From: Mycobacterium sp. 852002-51961_SCH5331710
GTDB lineage: Bacteria; Actinomycetota; Actinomycetes; Mycobacteriales; Mycobacteriaceae
NCBI RefSeq assembly: GCF_001665535.1
Contig: NZ_LZSQ01000075.1
Coordinates: 1 to 64,000, forward strand
Length of the DNA stretch: 64,000 nt
Direction: 5' to 3'
Below are positions 36,713 to 46,334 of the stretch, one piece after another. The notes beneath the pieces are model-generated. The model ran no database searches, was not told the DNA's origin, and saw nothing but the letters and a program-made list of their open reading frames with translations. How positions within the stretch are numbered: position 1 is the stretch's first letter; each line of letters starts with the position of its first letter. The translations under genes were made by a program, and so were the position numbers.

Positions 36713-37726
36713 ATGGTCAACATCCGCAGAACCTGGCGCGCCGCAGCGGCGCTGGCCGCCACCGCCACCATGCTCGCCGCGTGCAGCGGTGGCTCGAGCG
36801 ACGTGGCGGGCGAGGGCGGTGGCGACGGCGCCGACACGACGCTGACGCTCGTCGCGTACGCCGTGCCCGAGCCGGGTTGGAGCAAGATCATCCCCGCCTT
36901 CGCTGCCTCCCCGGAGGGTAAGGGTGTCGGCGTGACGACGTCCTACGGCGCCTCGGGTGACCAGTCGCGTGCCGTCGTCGACGGCAAACCCGCCGACATC
37001 GTGAACTTCTCCGTCGAACCCGACATCACCCGCCTGGTCAAGGCCGACAAGGTCGCCAAGGACTGGAACGCCGACGCCACCAAAGGGATCCCGTTCGGAT
37101 CCGTGGTCTCCATCGCGGTGCGACCCGGCAACCCCAAGAACATCCGCGACTGGCCGGACCTGCTGAAACCGGGCGTCGAGGTCATCACGCCCAGCCCGTT
37201 GAGTTCCGGCTCGGCGAAGTGGAACCTGCTGGCGCCGTACGCGTGGGCCAGCAAGGGCGGCCAGGATCCCCAGGCCGGGCTGGACTACGTCACGGAGTTG
37301 GTGTCCCAGCACATCAAGCTGCGTCCCGGTTCGGGCCGTGAGGCCACCGACGTGTTCCGGCAGGGCAGCGGCGACGTGCTGCTGGCCTACGAGAACGAGG
37401 CGCTGAACTTCGACCTCGAGTACGTGAACCCGCCGGAGACCTTCAAGATCGAGAACCCGGTCGCCGTGGTGACATCGAGCGCACATTTGGACAAGGCGAA
37501 CGCGCTGAAGAACTTCCTCTACACGCCGGAGGCGCAGAAGCTGTGGGCCGAGGCCGGCTTCCGGCCTGTCGATCCCGCCGTGCTCGAAGAGTTCAGGGAC
37601 AAGTTTCCCGCTCCCGCGAAGCTGTGGACCGCCCAGGATCTCGGCGGCTGGGACAAACTGGATCCCGAGCTGTTCGACAAAACCAACGGCTCCATCACCA
37701 AGATCTACACCCAGGCGACCGGATGA
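36713..37726 (+). CDS. subI: Sulfate/thiosulfate-binding lipoprotein
   Basis: A 337-residue periplasmic-type binding protein anchored by lipobox LAACS (Cys at about 24). Sulfate-binding family motifs: TLTLVAYAVPEPGWSKIIPA, VTTSYGASGDQSRAVVDGKP, and the strong TPSPLSSGSAKWNLLAPYAW segment. Captures sulfate for CysTWA. ATG with GAAAGG 7 bases upstream. First structural gene after the poly-Cys leader; stop overlaps cysT. Confidence 0.93.
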   Translation: MVNIRRTWRAAAALAATATMLAACSGGSSDVAGEGGGDGADTTLTLVAYAVPEPGWSKIIPAFAASPEGKGVGVTTSYGASGDQSRAVVDGKPADIVNFSVEPDITRLVKADKVAKDWNADATKGIPFGSVVSIAVRPGNPKNIRDWPDLLKPGVEVITPSPLSSGSAKWNLLAPYAWASKGGQDPQAGLDYVTELVSQHIKLRPGSGREATDVFRQGSGDVLLAYENEALNFDLEYVNPPETFKIENPVAVVTSSAHLDKANALKNFLYTPEAQKLWAEAGFRPVDPAVLEEFRDKFPAPAKLWTAQDLGGWDKLDPELFDKTNGSITKIYTQATG

Positions 37727-38586
37727 CCTCTTCCGTCGTGGCCCGGCCCGAGCTCACCGGCGGTGAGCCGGGCGACGGCTCCCGATTCCTCGGGCGTCGG
37801 CACGGGACGACGTCGCTGCGTGTCGGCGCAGCGTCCATCTGGCTGAGCCTGATCGTGCTGCTGCCGCTGGCCGCCATCCTCTGGCAGGCGGTCGGCGGCG
37901 GCTGGCGGGCGTTCTGGGTGGCGGTCAGCTCGAACGCGGCCATCGAATCGTTCAAGGTGACGTTGACCGTGTCGTTTGGGGTGACGCTGGTCAACATGGT
38001 GTTCGGCTTGTTGGTGGCGTGGGTGCTGACGCGCGACGACTTCTTCGGCAAGCGGCTGATCGACTCGGTGATCGACCTACCGTTCGCGCTGCCGACGATC
38101 GTGGCCAGCCTGGTCATGCTGGCGCTCTACGGCCCGGCCAGCCCGGTGGGGCTGCACCTGCAGCACACCAAGTGGGGCATCGGGGTGGCGCTGCTGTTTG
38201 TCACGCTGCCGTTCGTCGTGCGGTCCGTCCAACCGGTGCTGTTGGAACTCGACCGCGAGATCGAGGAAGCCGCGGCGTCGTTGGGCGCCAACAACTGGGT
38301 CATCTTCACCAGGGTGATGTTGCCCGCGCTACTGCCGTCGCTGCTGTCGGGCGCGGGCCTGGCGTTCTCCCGCGCGATCGGTGAGTTCGGTTCTGTGGTC
38401 CTCATCGGTGGCGCCGTACCCGGCGAGACCGAGGTGTCCTCGCAGTGGATCCGCACCCTGATCGAGAACGACGACCGCACCGGCGCCGCGGCGATTTCGA
38501 TAGTGCTGCTGCTGATCTCGTTCGTCGTGCTGTTCATACTGCGCGCGGTCGGCTCGCGTGCGGCCCGGCGGGAGCTGGCGCAATGA
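37723..38586 (+). CDS. cysT: Sulfate ABC transporter permease CysT
   Basis: 287 residues with six membrane helices and the permease EAA loop EEAAASLGANNWVIFTRVML before the last helices. A Gly/Arg-rich N-terminal tail of about 35 residues precedes helix 1. Pairs with CysW in the sulfate importer. ATGA overlaps with both subI and cysW. Confidence 0.93.
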   Translation: MTSSVVARPELTGGEPGDGSRFLGRRHGTTSLRVGAASIWLSLIVLLPLAAILWQAVGGGWRAFWVAVSSNAAIESFKVTLTVSFGVTLVNMVFGLLVAWVLTRDDFFGKRLIDSVIDLPFALPTIVASLVMLALYGPASPVGLHLQHTKWGIGVALLFVTLPFVVRSVQPVLLELDREIEEAAASLGANNWVIFTRVMLPALLPSLLSGAGLAFSRAIGEFGSVVLIGGAVPGETEVSSQWIRTLIENDDRTGAAAISIVLLLISFVVLFILRAVGSRAARRELAQ

Positions 38587-39398
38587 CCCTCTCGCCCGTC
38601 GTCAAACACCTGCTGCGCTACCTCGCGCTGGCCTACGTCGTCATCCTGGTCGTCGTGCCGGTGGGGCTGATCCTGTGGCGCACCTTCTCGCCGGGCGTCG
38701 GCGCGTTCGTGGAATCGATCAGCACCCCGGCCGCCATCTCGGCACTGAACCTGTCGCTTCTGGTGGTCGCGATCGTGGTGCCGCTCAATGTGTTGTTCGG
38801 TGTGCCTACGGCATTGGTGTTGGCACGCAACAAGTTTCGCGGCAAGAGCGCGCTGCAGGCCGTCATCGACCTGCCGTTCGCGGTGTCCCCGGTGGTGGTC
38901 GGCGTCGCTCTGATCCTGCTGTGGGGCTCGGCGGGGTTGTTCGGCTTCGTGGAGAACAGCCTCGGGTTCAAGATCATCTTCGGGTTCCCCGGCATCGTGC
39001 TCGCCAGCATCTTCGTGACCGTGCCGTTCGTGATCCGCGAGGTCGAACCGGTGCTGCACGAGATCGGCACCGATCAGGAAGAGGCCGCGGCCACGCTGGG
39101 CTCGCAGTGGTGGCAGACGTTCTGGCGGGTGACGCTGCCGTCGATCCGCTGGGGTCTGACCTACGGCGTGGTGTTGACGATCGCGCGCACCCTCGGCGAA
39201 TACGGCGCGGTGCTGATGGTGTCGTCGAACCTGCCGGGGAAATCGCAAACGCTCACACTGTTGGTGTCGGACCGCTACACCCGCGGCGCCGAATACGGCG
39301 CCTATGCGGTGTCGACGCTGCTGATGGCCGTGGCGGTGGTGGTGTTGGTCGCGCAGTTGGTTCTCGACGCGCGGCGGGTCCGGGCGGGCAAGGCGTAG
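38583..39398 (+). CDS. cysW: Sulfate ABC transporter permease CysW
   Basis: 271 residues with six helices; EAA loop [20 protein letters not shown] and the CysW-typical segment [20 protein letters not shown]. Second channel subunit of the sulfate importer. Overlaps cysT by 4 bp and lies 13 bp before cysA. Confidence 0.93.
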   Translation: MTLSPVVKHLLRYLALAYVVILVVVPVGLILWRTFSPGVGAFVESISTPAAISALNLSLLVVAIVVPLNVLFGVPTALVLARNKFRGKSALQAVIDLPFAVSPVVVGVALILLWGSAGLFGFVENSLGFKIIFGFPGIVLASIFVTVPFVIREVEPVLHEIGTDQEEAAATLGSQWWQTFWRVTLPSIRWGLTYGVVLTIARTLGEYGAVLMVSSNLPGKSQTLTLLVSDRYTRGAEYGAYAVSTLLMAVAVVVLVAQLVLDARRVRAGKA

Positions 39399-39411
39399 GG
39401 AGACAGAACAG

Positions 39412-40467
39412 ATGACGAACGCAATCGTCGTGCGTGGAGCCAACAAGCGCTACGGAGACTTCGCGGCGTTGGACAACGTCGACTTCGAGGTGCCCTCCGG
39501 ATCGCTGACCGCGCTGCTCGGTCCGAGCGGGTCGGGCAAGTCGACGTTGCTCCGGGCGATCGCGGGCCTGGACCAGCCCGATACCGGCACCATCACGATC
39601 AACGGCCGCGATGTCACCGACGTGCCGCCGCAGCGCCGCGGCATCGGGTTCGTGTTCCAGCACTATGCGGCGTTCAAACACCTCACGGTGCGCGACAACG
39701 TCGCGTTCGGGTTGAAGATCCGCAAGCGGCCCAAGGCGGAGATCAGGGAGAAGGTCGACAACCTCCTCGAAGTGGTTGGACTGGCCGGTTTCCAGACCCG
39801 CTACCCCAATCAGCTTTCGGGCGGCCAGCGTCAGCGCATGGCGTTGGCCCGCGCGCTGGCGGTCGACCCGCAGGTTCTGCTTCTCGACGAACCGTTCGGC
39901 GCGCTGGACGCCAAGGTACGTGAGGACCTGCGGGCGTGGCTGCGCCGGTTGCACGAAGAGGTGCACGTCACCACGGTGCTGGTGACCCACGACCAGTCCG
40001 AGGCGCTCGACGTCGCCGACCGGATCGCGGTGCTGAACAAGGGCCGCATCGAGCAAATCGGCTCTCCCGCAGAGGTTTACGATGCGCCCGCCAACGCGTT
40101 CGTGATGTCATTCCTCGGCGCGGTGTCCTCGCTCAACGGTTCGCTGGTCCGCCCGCACGATATCCGCGTCGGCCGCAACCCGGAGATGGCGATCGCGTCG
40201 AGCGACGAGTCGGTACAGGCCACCGGGGTGGTCCGCGCGGTCATCGACCGGATCGTGATGTTGGGATTCGAGGTTCGCGTCGAATTGCACAGTGCGACCG
40301 ATCAGATGCCGTTCACCGCGCAGATCACCCGAGGGGACGCCGAGGCACTCGGCCTCAAGGAGGGCGACACGGTCTACGTTCGCGCCACCCGGATCCCTCC
40401 GTTGCCGGACGGCACGCATGTTCCGCCGGCTGACAAGGCCGACGCCGAGGCGCTGACAAAGTCCTGA
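39412..40467 (+). CDS. cysA: Sulfate ABC transporter ATP-binding protein CysA
   Basis: A 351-residue ATPase. Walker [20 protein letters not shown]-loop [14 protein letters not shown], signature [20 protein letters not shown], Walker [17 protein letters not shown]-loop [11 protein letters not shown]. After residue 235 a TOBE-like regulatory domain follows. Energises sulfate uptake with CysT/CysW/SubI. Confidence 0.95.
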   Translation: MTNAIVVRGANKRYGDFAALDNVDFEVPSGSLTALLGPSGSGKSTLLRAIAGLDQPDTGTITINGRDVTDVPPQRRGIGFVFQHYAAFKHLTVRDNVAFGLKIRKRPKAEIREKVDNLLEVVGLAGFQTRYPNQLSGGQRQRMALARALAVDPQVLLLDEPFGALDAKVREDLRAWLRRLHEEVHVTTVLVTHDQSEALDVADRIAVLNKGRIEQIGSPAEVYDAPANAFVMSFLGAVSSLNGSLVRPHDIRVGRNPEMAIASSDESVQATGVVRAVIDRIVMLGFEVRVELHSATDQMPFTAQITRGDAEALGLKEGDTVYVRATRIPPLPDGTHVPPADKADAEALTKS

Positions 40468-40532
40468 CTCCCGACTGAAGATGGGGCGATTGCCCCATTC
40501 CGCGCGGGCGATTCGCCTGGTTGGGTGGTGTT

Positions 40533-41603
40533 ATGAACACCTCGAGTACACCGACCCTGGTCGACCAGGACAAGCTGATGAACTTCGTCTTCCGCGCGGT
40601 CGAGGAGGCGGGCGCCGCACTCAATTGCGCCCTCGTGGTCATGGGCGACCGTCTCGGGTACTACCGGTCGCTGGCCGAACACGGGCCGAGCACTTCGGCC
40701 GAACTGGCCGAGCGCACCGGCACCGACGGGCGCTACGCCCGCGAGTGGCTCAATGCGCAGGCGGCCGGATCGTTCGTCGAATACGACCCCGAGACCGGCC
40801 GGTACCTGTTGCCCCCTGAGCAGGCCGTCGCCCTCACCGACGAGACCAGCCCGGCGTTCGTCGGCGGTCTGTTCCAGATCGCCCACGGAACCGCGGCGGA
40901 CGCCGCCCGGATCGTCGAGGCGGCGTCGAGCGGTCGGGGAGTCGGCTGGGGCGATCACAACGCCGATGTCCACGTCGGATGCGAACGGTTCTTCCGCCCG
41001 ACGTACACCGCGCACCTGGTGGACGACTGGCTCCCGGCGCTGGACGGCGTCGTGGACAAGCTGACGTCCGGCGCCAGGGTGGCCGACGTCGGTTGTGGCC
41101 ACGGGGCATCGACATTGCTGATGGCACAGGCGTTTCCGGCGTCGACGTTCGTCGGCGTCGACGGTCACGCGGGATCCATCGACGTGGCCCGCGAGCGCAC
41201 TGGGACAACCTCAGCGGTCGAATTCCGGGTCGCGCCGGCGGACGCTTTCGACGGTGGACCGTACGACCTGGTGACGATGTTCGACTGCCTGCACGACATG
41301 GGCGATCCGATCGGCGCCGCGCGCCACATCCGCGAGGCCATCGCCGGGGACGGCACGTGGATGGTGGTCGAACCGGCAGCCGGCGACCGGGTCGAAGACA
41401 ACCTCAATCCGATCGGGCGCGCGTACTACGGCTTCTCCGCGCTGCTGTGCACACCGTCGTCGATGGCACAGCCGGTCGGCATGGCGCTGGGCACTCAGGC
41501 GGGCCCGGCCCGCATCCGCGACGTCGTAACCGAGGCGGGCTTCGGCCGGTTCCGGCTGGCCGCGCAGACCCCGTTCAACAACGTGTTCGAAATTCGGCCC
41601 TGA
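40533..41603 (+). CDS. Class I SAM-dependent methyltransferase
   Basis: 356 residues. An N-terminal winged-helix-like part (GDRLGYYRSLAEHGPSTSAE, REWLNAQAAGSFVEYD) precedes the Rossmann methyltransferase: VADVGCGHGASTLLMAQAFP (SAM motif I, about 190), VGVDGHAGSIDVARERTG and VTMFDCLHDMGDP. ATG at 40533 has GGGTGG 6 bases upstream. The DLxDQxK N-terminus is common in this mycobacterial family. Substrate unknown; follows the sulfate operon by 65 bp, perhaps linked only by position. Confidence 0.82.
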   Translation: MNTSSTPTLVDQDKLMNFVFRAVEEAGAALNCALVVMGDRLGYYRSLAEHGPSTSAELAERTGTDGRYAREWLNAQAAGSFVEYDPETGRYLLPPEQAVALTDETSPAFVGGLFQIAHGTAADAARIVEAASSGRGVGWGDHNADVHVGCERFFRPTYTAHLVDDWLPALDGVVDKLTSGARVADVGCGHGASTLLMAQAFPASTFVGVDGHAGSIDVARERTGTTSAVEFRVAPADAFDGGPYDLVTMFDCLHDMGDPIGAARHIREAIAGDGTWMVVEPAAGDRVEDNLNPIGRAYYGFSALLCTPSSMAQPVGMALGTQAGPARIRDVVTEAGFGRFRLAAQTPFNNVFEIRP

Positions 41604-41610
41604 TGCCCGG

Positions 41611-42318
41611 TCAGGCGGCGGCCGCGGCGCCCGCGGTGATCGCGTCGTAGCGGTCCAGCACCGTCGCCGCGACGAGGTTGTGCGATCCGAGTGGCTCGGC
41701 CATCGCGATACCCTGCGCCGCAGCGTATTCCGCGACGCGATCGGTGATCCGGCCGTGCGCCAGGAACCATGGCGCGATGACCAGACGTTCCGCACCGCGG
41801 GCGCGCAGGCGCTCGGCGGCGTCCGGGAGGTCGGCGTACGGTCCGGTGGCGAACGCGACTTCGGCTCCCGCCCAGCGGGTTCCGGACCGCAGCACCTGCG
41901 CGACCGTCGCGGTCCTGGCATTCGCGTCCGGGCGTGACGACCCGACTGCGACGACGAGGACGCCAACGCCTTCGTCGTCGGGGGAGACGCCGAGCTCGGC
42001 AAGCCGCTGACGCAGCACCGTCAGCAACGCCGGATCCTCACCGAGCACCTCGGCCCGGTCGACCATCGCGCCCGAATCTTCGATGACCGCAGGGATGTCG
42101 ACGCGCGCGTGAAATGCACTGGCCAGCAGGAACGGAACCACCACACCGGGGGTATGCAGGCCGCTCAGCGTGTCGAACAGGCTGGGCCCGTTCTGCTCCA
42201 GAAACGCCGGACGGACGTCGAGCCAGGGCCGCAGTCTCCGGATGCGGCCCGCGACGGCGTGCGTCACCGCCGCGGAGCGCGGGTCGGCGCTGCCGTGCGC
42301 GGTCAGCACGAGCGTCAC
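41611..42318 (-). CDS. Sirohydrochlorin chelatase (CbiX-like)
   Basis: A 235-residue chelatase with the two half-domains of the CbiX/SirB family: LVLTAHGSADPRSAAVTHAV (metal-binding His) and VVVPFLLASAFHARVDIPAV; the second half repeats LVVAVGSSRPDANARTATVA and VIAPWFLAHGRITDRV. Inserts iron to make siroheme, the cofactor of SirA encoded in the same operon. GTG start 7 bp after cysH. Confidence 0.88.
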   Translation of the reverse strand: MTLVLTAHGSADPRSAAVTHAVAGRIRRLRPWLDVRPAFLEQNGPSLFDTLSGLHTPGVVVPFLLASAFHARVDIPAVIEDSGAMVDRAEVLGEDPALLTVLRQRLAELGVSPDDEGVGVLVVAVGSSRPDANARTATVAQVLRSGTRWAGAEVAFATGPYADLPDAAERLRARGAERLVIAPWFLAHGRITDRVAEYAAAQGIAMAEPLGSHNLVAATVLDRYDAITAGAAAAA

Positions 42319-42325
42319 TGCGGCC

Positions 42326-43030
42326 TCACGAGGCGTGCAACCCGCATTCGATCTTGCCGGTGCCCGCCCAGCGGCCGCTGCGCGGATCGGCGCCCTCGAC
42401 GGGCTTCGCCGTGCACGGTGAACAGCCGATCGACGGATAACCCTCGTAGACAAGCGGATTGACCAGCACGCCGTTGGCGTCGATGTATTCCTGCATGTCG
42501 TCGTCGGTCCAAGCCGCCAGCGGGTTGATCTTCACCAGCCCGAAAGCCTTGTCCCAGCTGATCAGCGGCGCGTTGGCGCGCGTGGGCGCCTCGACTCGGC
42601 GGATGCCGGTCACCCACGCCGAGTAACCGCGTAGCGCCTTCGACAGCGGCTCGACCTTGCGCATCCGGCAGCACTCGTTGGGCTCGCGGGCGAACAGGTC
42701 CTTGCCGAACAACTCGTCCTGCTCGGTGACGCTCTTCTCCGCGGTGACGTTGACGATGTTGACGTCGTACACCGCATCGACGGCGTCGCGGGTGCCGATG
42801 GTCTCCACGAAGTGGTAGCCGGTGTCGAGGAACAGGATGTCGACTCCCGGACGCACCTTGGCGGCCAGATCGATGAGCACGGCGTCCTGCATGTTCGAGG
42901 CCACCACGTAATTGCCGCCGAAATGCTCGTCGGTCCAGCGCAGCAGGTCGTTCGCGCTCGCCCCGTCGAGTTCGGCGGCACCGCGCTCGGCCAGTGCCTG
43001 CAGTTCGATCTCGTTCATCAAATCCGTCAC
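42326..43030 (-). CDS. cysH: Adenylylsulfate (APS) reductase
   Basis: A 234-residue thioredoxin-dependent reductase. The four [4Fe-4S] cysteines are in place (PNECCRMRKVEPLSK and SIGCSPCTAKPVEGAD), which marks an APS rather than PAPS reductase. The catalytic C-terminal cysteine is in GKIECGLHAS. Reduces APS to sulfite. GTG start overlaps the sirA stop by 4 bp. Confidence 0.94.
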   Translation of the reverse strand: MTDLMNEIELQALAERGAAELDGASANDLLRWTDEHFGGNYVVASNMQDAVLIDLAAKVRPGVDILFLDTGYHFVETIGTRDAVDAVYDVNIVNVTAEKSVTEQDELFGKDLFAREPNECCRMRKVEPLSKALRGYSAWVTGIRRVEAPTRANAPLISWDKAFGLVKINPLAAWTDDDMQEYIDANGVLVNPLVYEGYPSIGCSPCTAKPVEGADPRSGRWAGTGKIECGLHAS

Positions 43031-44709
43031 CGCAAATCCGCCTCGTCTGCTCGTATTGCCCACGTAGCGAAACGCTCGCCCTGCTCGCGTTGTTTCACAA
43101 AGTTGCGAACCACCCGGTCGATGTAGTCGCCGAGCTCGGTGGCCAGCACCTTGTGCTGGCGCAGCTTGCGGCCGAAACCGCTGTCGAGCCCGAGGCTTCC
43201 GCCCAGGTGCACCTGGAAACCCTCGACCGAGTTGCCGTCGCCGTCGTCGACCATCTGGCCCTTGAACCCGATGTCGGCGACCTGGATGCGGGCGCACGAG
43301 TTCGGGCAGCCATTGATGTTGACCGTGATCGGCACGTCGAGCTGCACGTTGATGTCCTCGAGCCGCTTCTCCAGTTCCGGAACCAGGACCTGCGCACGGT
43401 TGCGGGTCTCGGCGAACGACAGCTTGCAGTACTCGATGCCGGTGCAAGCCATCAGGTTCTTGCGCCACGCCGACGGCCGCGATGGCAGCCCCAGCGCGTC
43501 GAGCTCTTCGACGAGCTTGGCAAGGTTTTCATCGGGGACGTCGAGGATGACCAGCTTCTGGTACGGGGTCAGCCGGATCCGGTCCGAACCCGCTGCCTCG
43601 GCGAGGTCGGCCACCTTGGTCAGGATCGTGCCCGACACCCGGCCGGCGATCGGCGCGACGCCGACCGCGTTGCGCCCGTTCTTGAGCTTCTGAATTCCCA
43701 CGTGGTCGATGGGGTGCTTGACCGGCTCGGGTGCAGGGCCGTCGATCAGCTTGCGGCCCAGGTACTCGTCCTCGAGAACCTGACGGAACTTTTCGACGCC
43801 CCAGTCTTTGATCAGGAACTTCAGCCGGGCCTTGCTGCGCAGGCGCCGGTAGCCGTAGTCGCGGAAGACCGACGTCACGCCCTCCCAGACGTCCGGAACC
43901 TCTTCCAGCGGCACCCACGCGCCGAGGCGCTGGGCGAGCATCGGGTTGGTGGACAGCCCGCCGCCGACCCACAGGTCCAGGCCGGGGCCGTGCTCGGGGT
44001 GGTTGACGCCGATGAACGCGACGTCGTTGACCTCGTGGGCGACGTCCTGCAGGCCCGAGATCGCGGTCTTGTACTTGCGCGGCAGGTTGGAGAACGCGGG
44101 ATTGCCGATGTAGCGGCGCACGATCTCGTCGACGGCCCAACTCGGGTCGAGGACCTCGTCGAGCGATTCGCCCGACAGGGGGCCACCGAGCACGACTCGG
44201 GGGCAGTCACCGCACGCCTCGGTGGTCTGCAGGCCGACCGCGGCCAGCCGCTCCCAGATCTGCGGTACGTCCTCGATCCGGATCCAGTGGTACTGGACGT
44301 TCTCGCGGTCACTGATGTCGGCGGTGTCGCGGGCGAACTCGGTGGAGATCTCGCCGATGGTGCGCAGGGCCGCGGCGCTCAGCGCGCCGCCGTCGCAGCG
44401 CACCCGCATCATGAAGTACTTGGCCTCGAGCAGATCGGCGTTCTCGTCGCCGGTCCATGTGCCGTCGTAGCCCTGCTCACGCTGGGTGTAGAGGCCCATC
44501 CATCGCATGCGGCCCCGCAGGTCCTGCTTGTCGATGCTGTCGAAACCGCGCTTGGAGTAGATGTCGAGGATGCGGGCGCGCACGTTGAGCGCGTCGTCGT
44601 CCTTCTTGAACTGCTCGTTGGCGTTGAGCGGCTCGCGGTATCCGAGTGCCCACTGCCCTTCGGCGCGGGTCTTCTTGGCGGGTCTCGGTTTGGATTCCGC
44701 GGTGGTCAT
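43027..44709 (-). CDS. sirA: Ferredoxin-dependent sulfite reductase
   Basis: A 560-residue siroheme/[4Fe-4S] reductase making sulfide from sulfite. Cluster/siroheme cysteines: MACTGIEYCKLSFAET (CxxxxxC) and INGCPNSCARIQ (CxxxC). EACGDCPRVVLGG holds the cysteine that forms the Tyr-Cys link in the M. tuberculosis enzyme. Heads sirA-cysH-chelatase. Its ribosome-binding site AAGGAG lies inside a perfect 6-bp hairpin (44715-44731), and a poly-Cys leader ORF lies upstream, pointing to cysteine-controlled translation. Confidence 0.95.
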   Translation of the reverse strand: MTTAESKPRPAKKTRAEGQWALGYREPLNANEQFKKDDDALNVRARILDIYSKRGFDSIDKQDLRGRMRWMGLYTQREQGYDGTWTGDENADLLEAKYFMMRVRCDGGALSAAALRTIGEISTEFARDTADISDRENVQYHWIRIEDVPQIWERLAAVGLQTTEACGDCPRVVLGGPLSGESLDEVLDPSWAVDEIVRRYIGNPAFSNLPRKYKTAISGLQDVAHEVNDVAFIGVNHPEHGPGLDLWVGGGLSTNPMLAQRLGAWVPLEEVPDVWEGVTSVFRDYGYRRLRSKARLKFLIKDWGVEKFRQVLEDEYLGRKLIDGPAPEPVKHPIDHVGIQKLKNGRNAVGVAPIAGRVSGTILTKVADLAEAAGSDRIRLTPYQKLVILDVPDENLAKLVEELDALGLPSRPSAWRKNLMACTGIEYCKLSFAETRNRAQVLVPELEKRLEDINVQLDVPITVNINGCPNSCARIQVADIGFKGQMVDDGDGNSVEGFQVHLGGSLGLDSGFGRKLRQHKVLATELGDYIDRVVRNFVKQREQGERFATWAIRADEADLR

Positions 44710-44714
44710 GGGGT

Positions 44715-44731
44715 GGCTCCTTGGTGGAGCC
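44715..44731 (-). promoter_or_regulatory. Hairpin masking the sirA ribosome-binding site
   Basis: GGCTCC (44715-44720) and GGAGCC (44726-44731) form a perfect 6-bp stem with a 5-base loop. On the sirA strand the stem contains AAGGAGCC, the only Shine-Dalgarno before the ATG at 44709. In the folded state sirA translation would be blocked. Confidence 0.6.
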
Positions 44732-44820
44732 GGCGTTCGAATCGCGCGTGGTCACCGGGTGGCTGTCCGGCGGCGCAGATCCGGCGGCCAGCTGTACGTA
44801 CGGGTGGGCTGGGACCTAGA

Positions 44821-44931
44821 TCAAGCGCAAGGCAGACAACAACAGGTACACACGCGCTTGAAGTCGACGTGCCGACGCGCCACCAGCGATACGCGCTGGG
44901 GGAAGATGCGGCCGGCAGTCACGTCCGCCAT
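44821..44931 (-). CDS. Poly-cysteine leader peptide upstream of sirA-cysH
   Basis: The reading frame ends HVDFKRVCTCCCLPCA-stop, five cysteines in its last ten residues, 111 bp before sirA. ATG at 44931 gives 36 residues (MADVTAGRIFPQRVSLVARR...); GTG at 44883 gives 20; no clear ribosome-binding site or -10 decides. With the poly-Cys leader of subI this makes two such elements in the window. Expected role: ribosome stalling under cysteine shortage changes folding of the sirA leader RNA. Confidence 0.72.
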   Translation of the reverse strand: MADVTAGRIFPQRVSLVARRHVDFKRVCTCCCLPCA

Positions 44932-45015
44932 TCTGCCACGGACACCCGCACCAGCCCTAACCGGGCGAGATTTGCGCTCACGGTGAGCAAAACCGCGGTC
45001 TGGGAAACTGGCTGG
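44932..45015. other. Divergent promoter region between the sirA leader and hemW
   Basis: This 84-bp piece, with the leader ORF, fills the longest stretch without a conventional gene (44710-45015). GAAACT at 45004-45009 is 7 bases before the hemW GTG and could be a leaderless -10 element. Nothing else stands out. Confidence 0.4.
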
Positions 45016-46209
45016 GTGACCGTCCGAACCGCAGCGACTCCGAAGGCCGCACCGGCGGCGCTGCCGGCGATGACTCCTGCGCCCGGACGGCCGTTCGGCG
45101 TCTACATCCACGTGCCGTTCTGCGCCACCCGCTGTGGCTACTGCGACTTCAACACCTACACCCCTGGCGAGCTGGGCGGGGCCAACCCCGATGGCTGGCT
45201 CATCGCGCTGCGGGCTGAGTTGGCGCTGGCCGCGCGGCACCTCGGCCGCATCCCCGAGGTCGACACCGTGTTCGTCGGCGGAGGCACGCCGTCGCTGCTG
45301 GGCGGGTCCGGCCTGGCGGCGGTCCTCGACGCTGTGCGCGCGCACTTTCCGCTGGCGGCGGGGGCCGAGGTCACCACGGAGGCCAACCCGGAGTCGACAT
45401 CTCCGGTGTTGTTCGACGAGCTCCTCGCGGCCGGATACACCCGGGTGTCGCTGGGCATGCAGTCGGCGGCCGCGCACGTGCTGGCCACGCTGGACCGCAC
45501 GCATTCGCCGGGGCGGGCGCTCGCCGCGGCCCGGGAGGCCCGCGCCGCCGGGTTCGAGCACGTCAACCTCGACCTGATCTACGGAACGCCGGGGGAGTCC
45601 GACGACGACCTGCGGCGCTCGGTCGACACGGTCGTCGAGGCCGGCGTCGATCACGTGTCGGCGTACGCGCTGGTGATCGAGGACGGTACGGCGATGGCCC
45701 GACGGGTGCGGCGCGGTGAGCTGGCCCCGACCGACGACGACGTGCTGGCCCGCCGCTACGAGTTGGTCGACGCGCGCCTGGCGGCCGCCGGTTTCGCCTG
45801 GTACGAGGTGTCGAACTGGAGCAGGCCGGGCGGCGAGTGCCGGCACAACATCGGCTACTGGAACGGCGGCGAGTGGTGGGGCGCCGGGCCGGGAGCGCAC
45901 GGCTTCGTCGACGCGGTGCGCTGGTGGAACGCCAAACACCCGAACGCGTATGCGCAGACGCTGGCCGACGGTCGGCTGCCGGTGGCCGACTTCGAGCACC
46001 TCGACGCAGACACCATGCACATGGAGGACGTGATGCTGCGGGTGCGGTTGCGCGACGGGCTGCCGGCCAGCGTGCTCAGCGCGCCCGAACGCGAGCGTGC
46101 CGCGGTCGCGGTGTCCGACGGGCTGCTGCGCCGGGCCGCCGACCGGCTGGTGCTCACCGACCGCGGCCGGCTGCTGGCCGACGCGGTGGTGCGCGATCTG
46201 CTCGCCTGA
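45016..46209 (+). CDS. hemW: Radical SAM coproporphyrinogen III oxidase-like protein (HemW)
   Basis: 397 residues. Radical SAM cysteines PFCATRCGYCDFNTYTPG (CxxxCxxC) are near residue 36, followed by VFVGGGTPSLLGG, RVSLGMQSAAAHVLATLDR, NLDLIYGTPGESDDDL and HNIGYWNGGEWWGAGPGAHG. Matches Rv2388c, annotated hemN but nearer to HemW, a heme chaperone. GTG at 45016 gives an N-terminal 30-residue Ala/Thr-rich extension before RPFGVYIHVPFC. The open frame reaches far upstream only as an artefact over sirA. Confidence 0.9.
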   Translation: MTVRTAATPKAAPAALPAMTPAPGRPFGVYIHVPFCATRCGYCDFNTYTPGELGGANPDGWLIALRAELALAARHLGRIPEVDTVFVGGGTPSLLGGSGLAAVLDAVRAHFPLAAGAEVTTEANPESTSPVLFDELLAAGYTRVSLGMQSAAAHVLATLDRTHSPGRALAAAREARAAGFEHVNLDLIYGTPGESDDDLRRSVDTVVEAGVDHVSAYALVIEDGTAMARRVRRGELAPTDDDVLARRYELVDARLAAAGFAWYEVSNWSRPGGECRHNIGYWNGGEWWGAGPGAHGFVDAVRWWNAKHPNAYAQTLADGRLPVADFEHLDADTMHMEDVMLRVRLRDGLPASVLSAPERERAAVAVSDGLLRRAADRLVLTDRGRLLADAVVRDLLA

Positions 46210-46218
46210 ACATGAGCT

Positions 46219-46249
46219 TGTGCACGAAAATCCGCCGATTTCTCGCACA
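46219..46249. terminator. Hairpin after hemW
   Basis: TGTGCACGAAAATC (46219-46232) and GATTTCTCGCACA (46237-46249) can pair with a 4-base loop and one or two bulges. It follows the hemW stop by 10 bp and separates it from the sigma factor gene. Confidence 0.5.
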
Positions 46250-46334
46250 TAACCTCACGTTCGCGGGCCGGGCGTTGAACGATTGACCGGTGATTGTCGT
46301 TGTGATCAGCGATGACGACTGCGGTGGATGAGCG

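Noticed and set aside
42994..45015. Upstream extension of the hemW frame to 1,071 codons
   Set aside because: It lies antisense to sirA and cysH; the radical SAM fold starts only after 45016.
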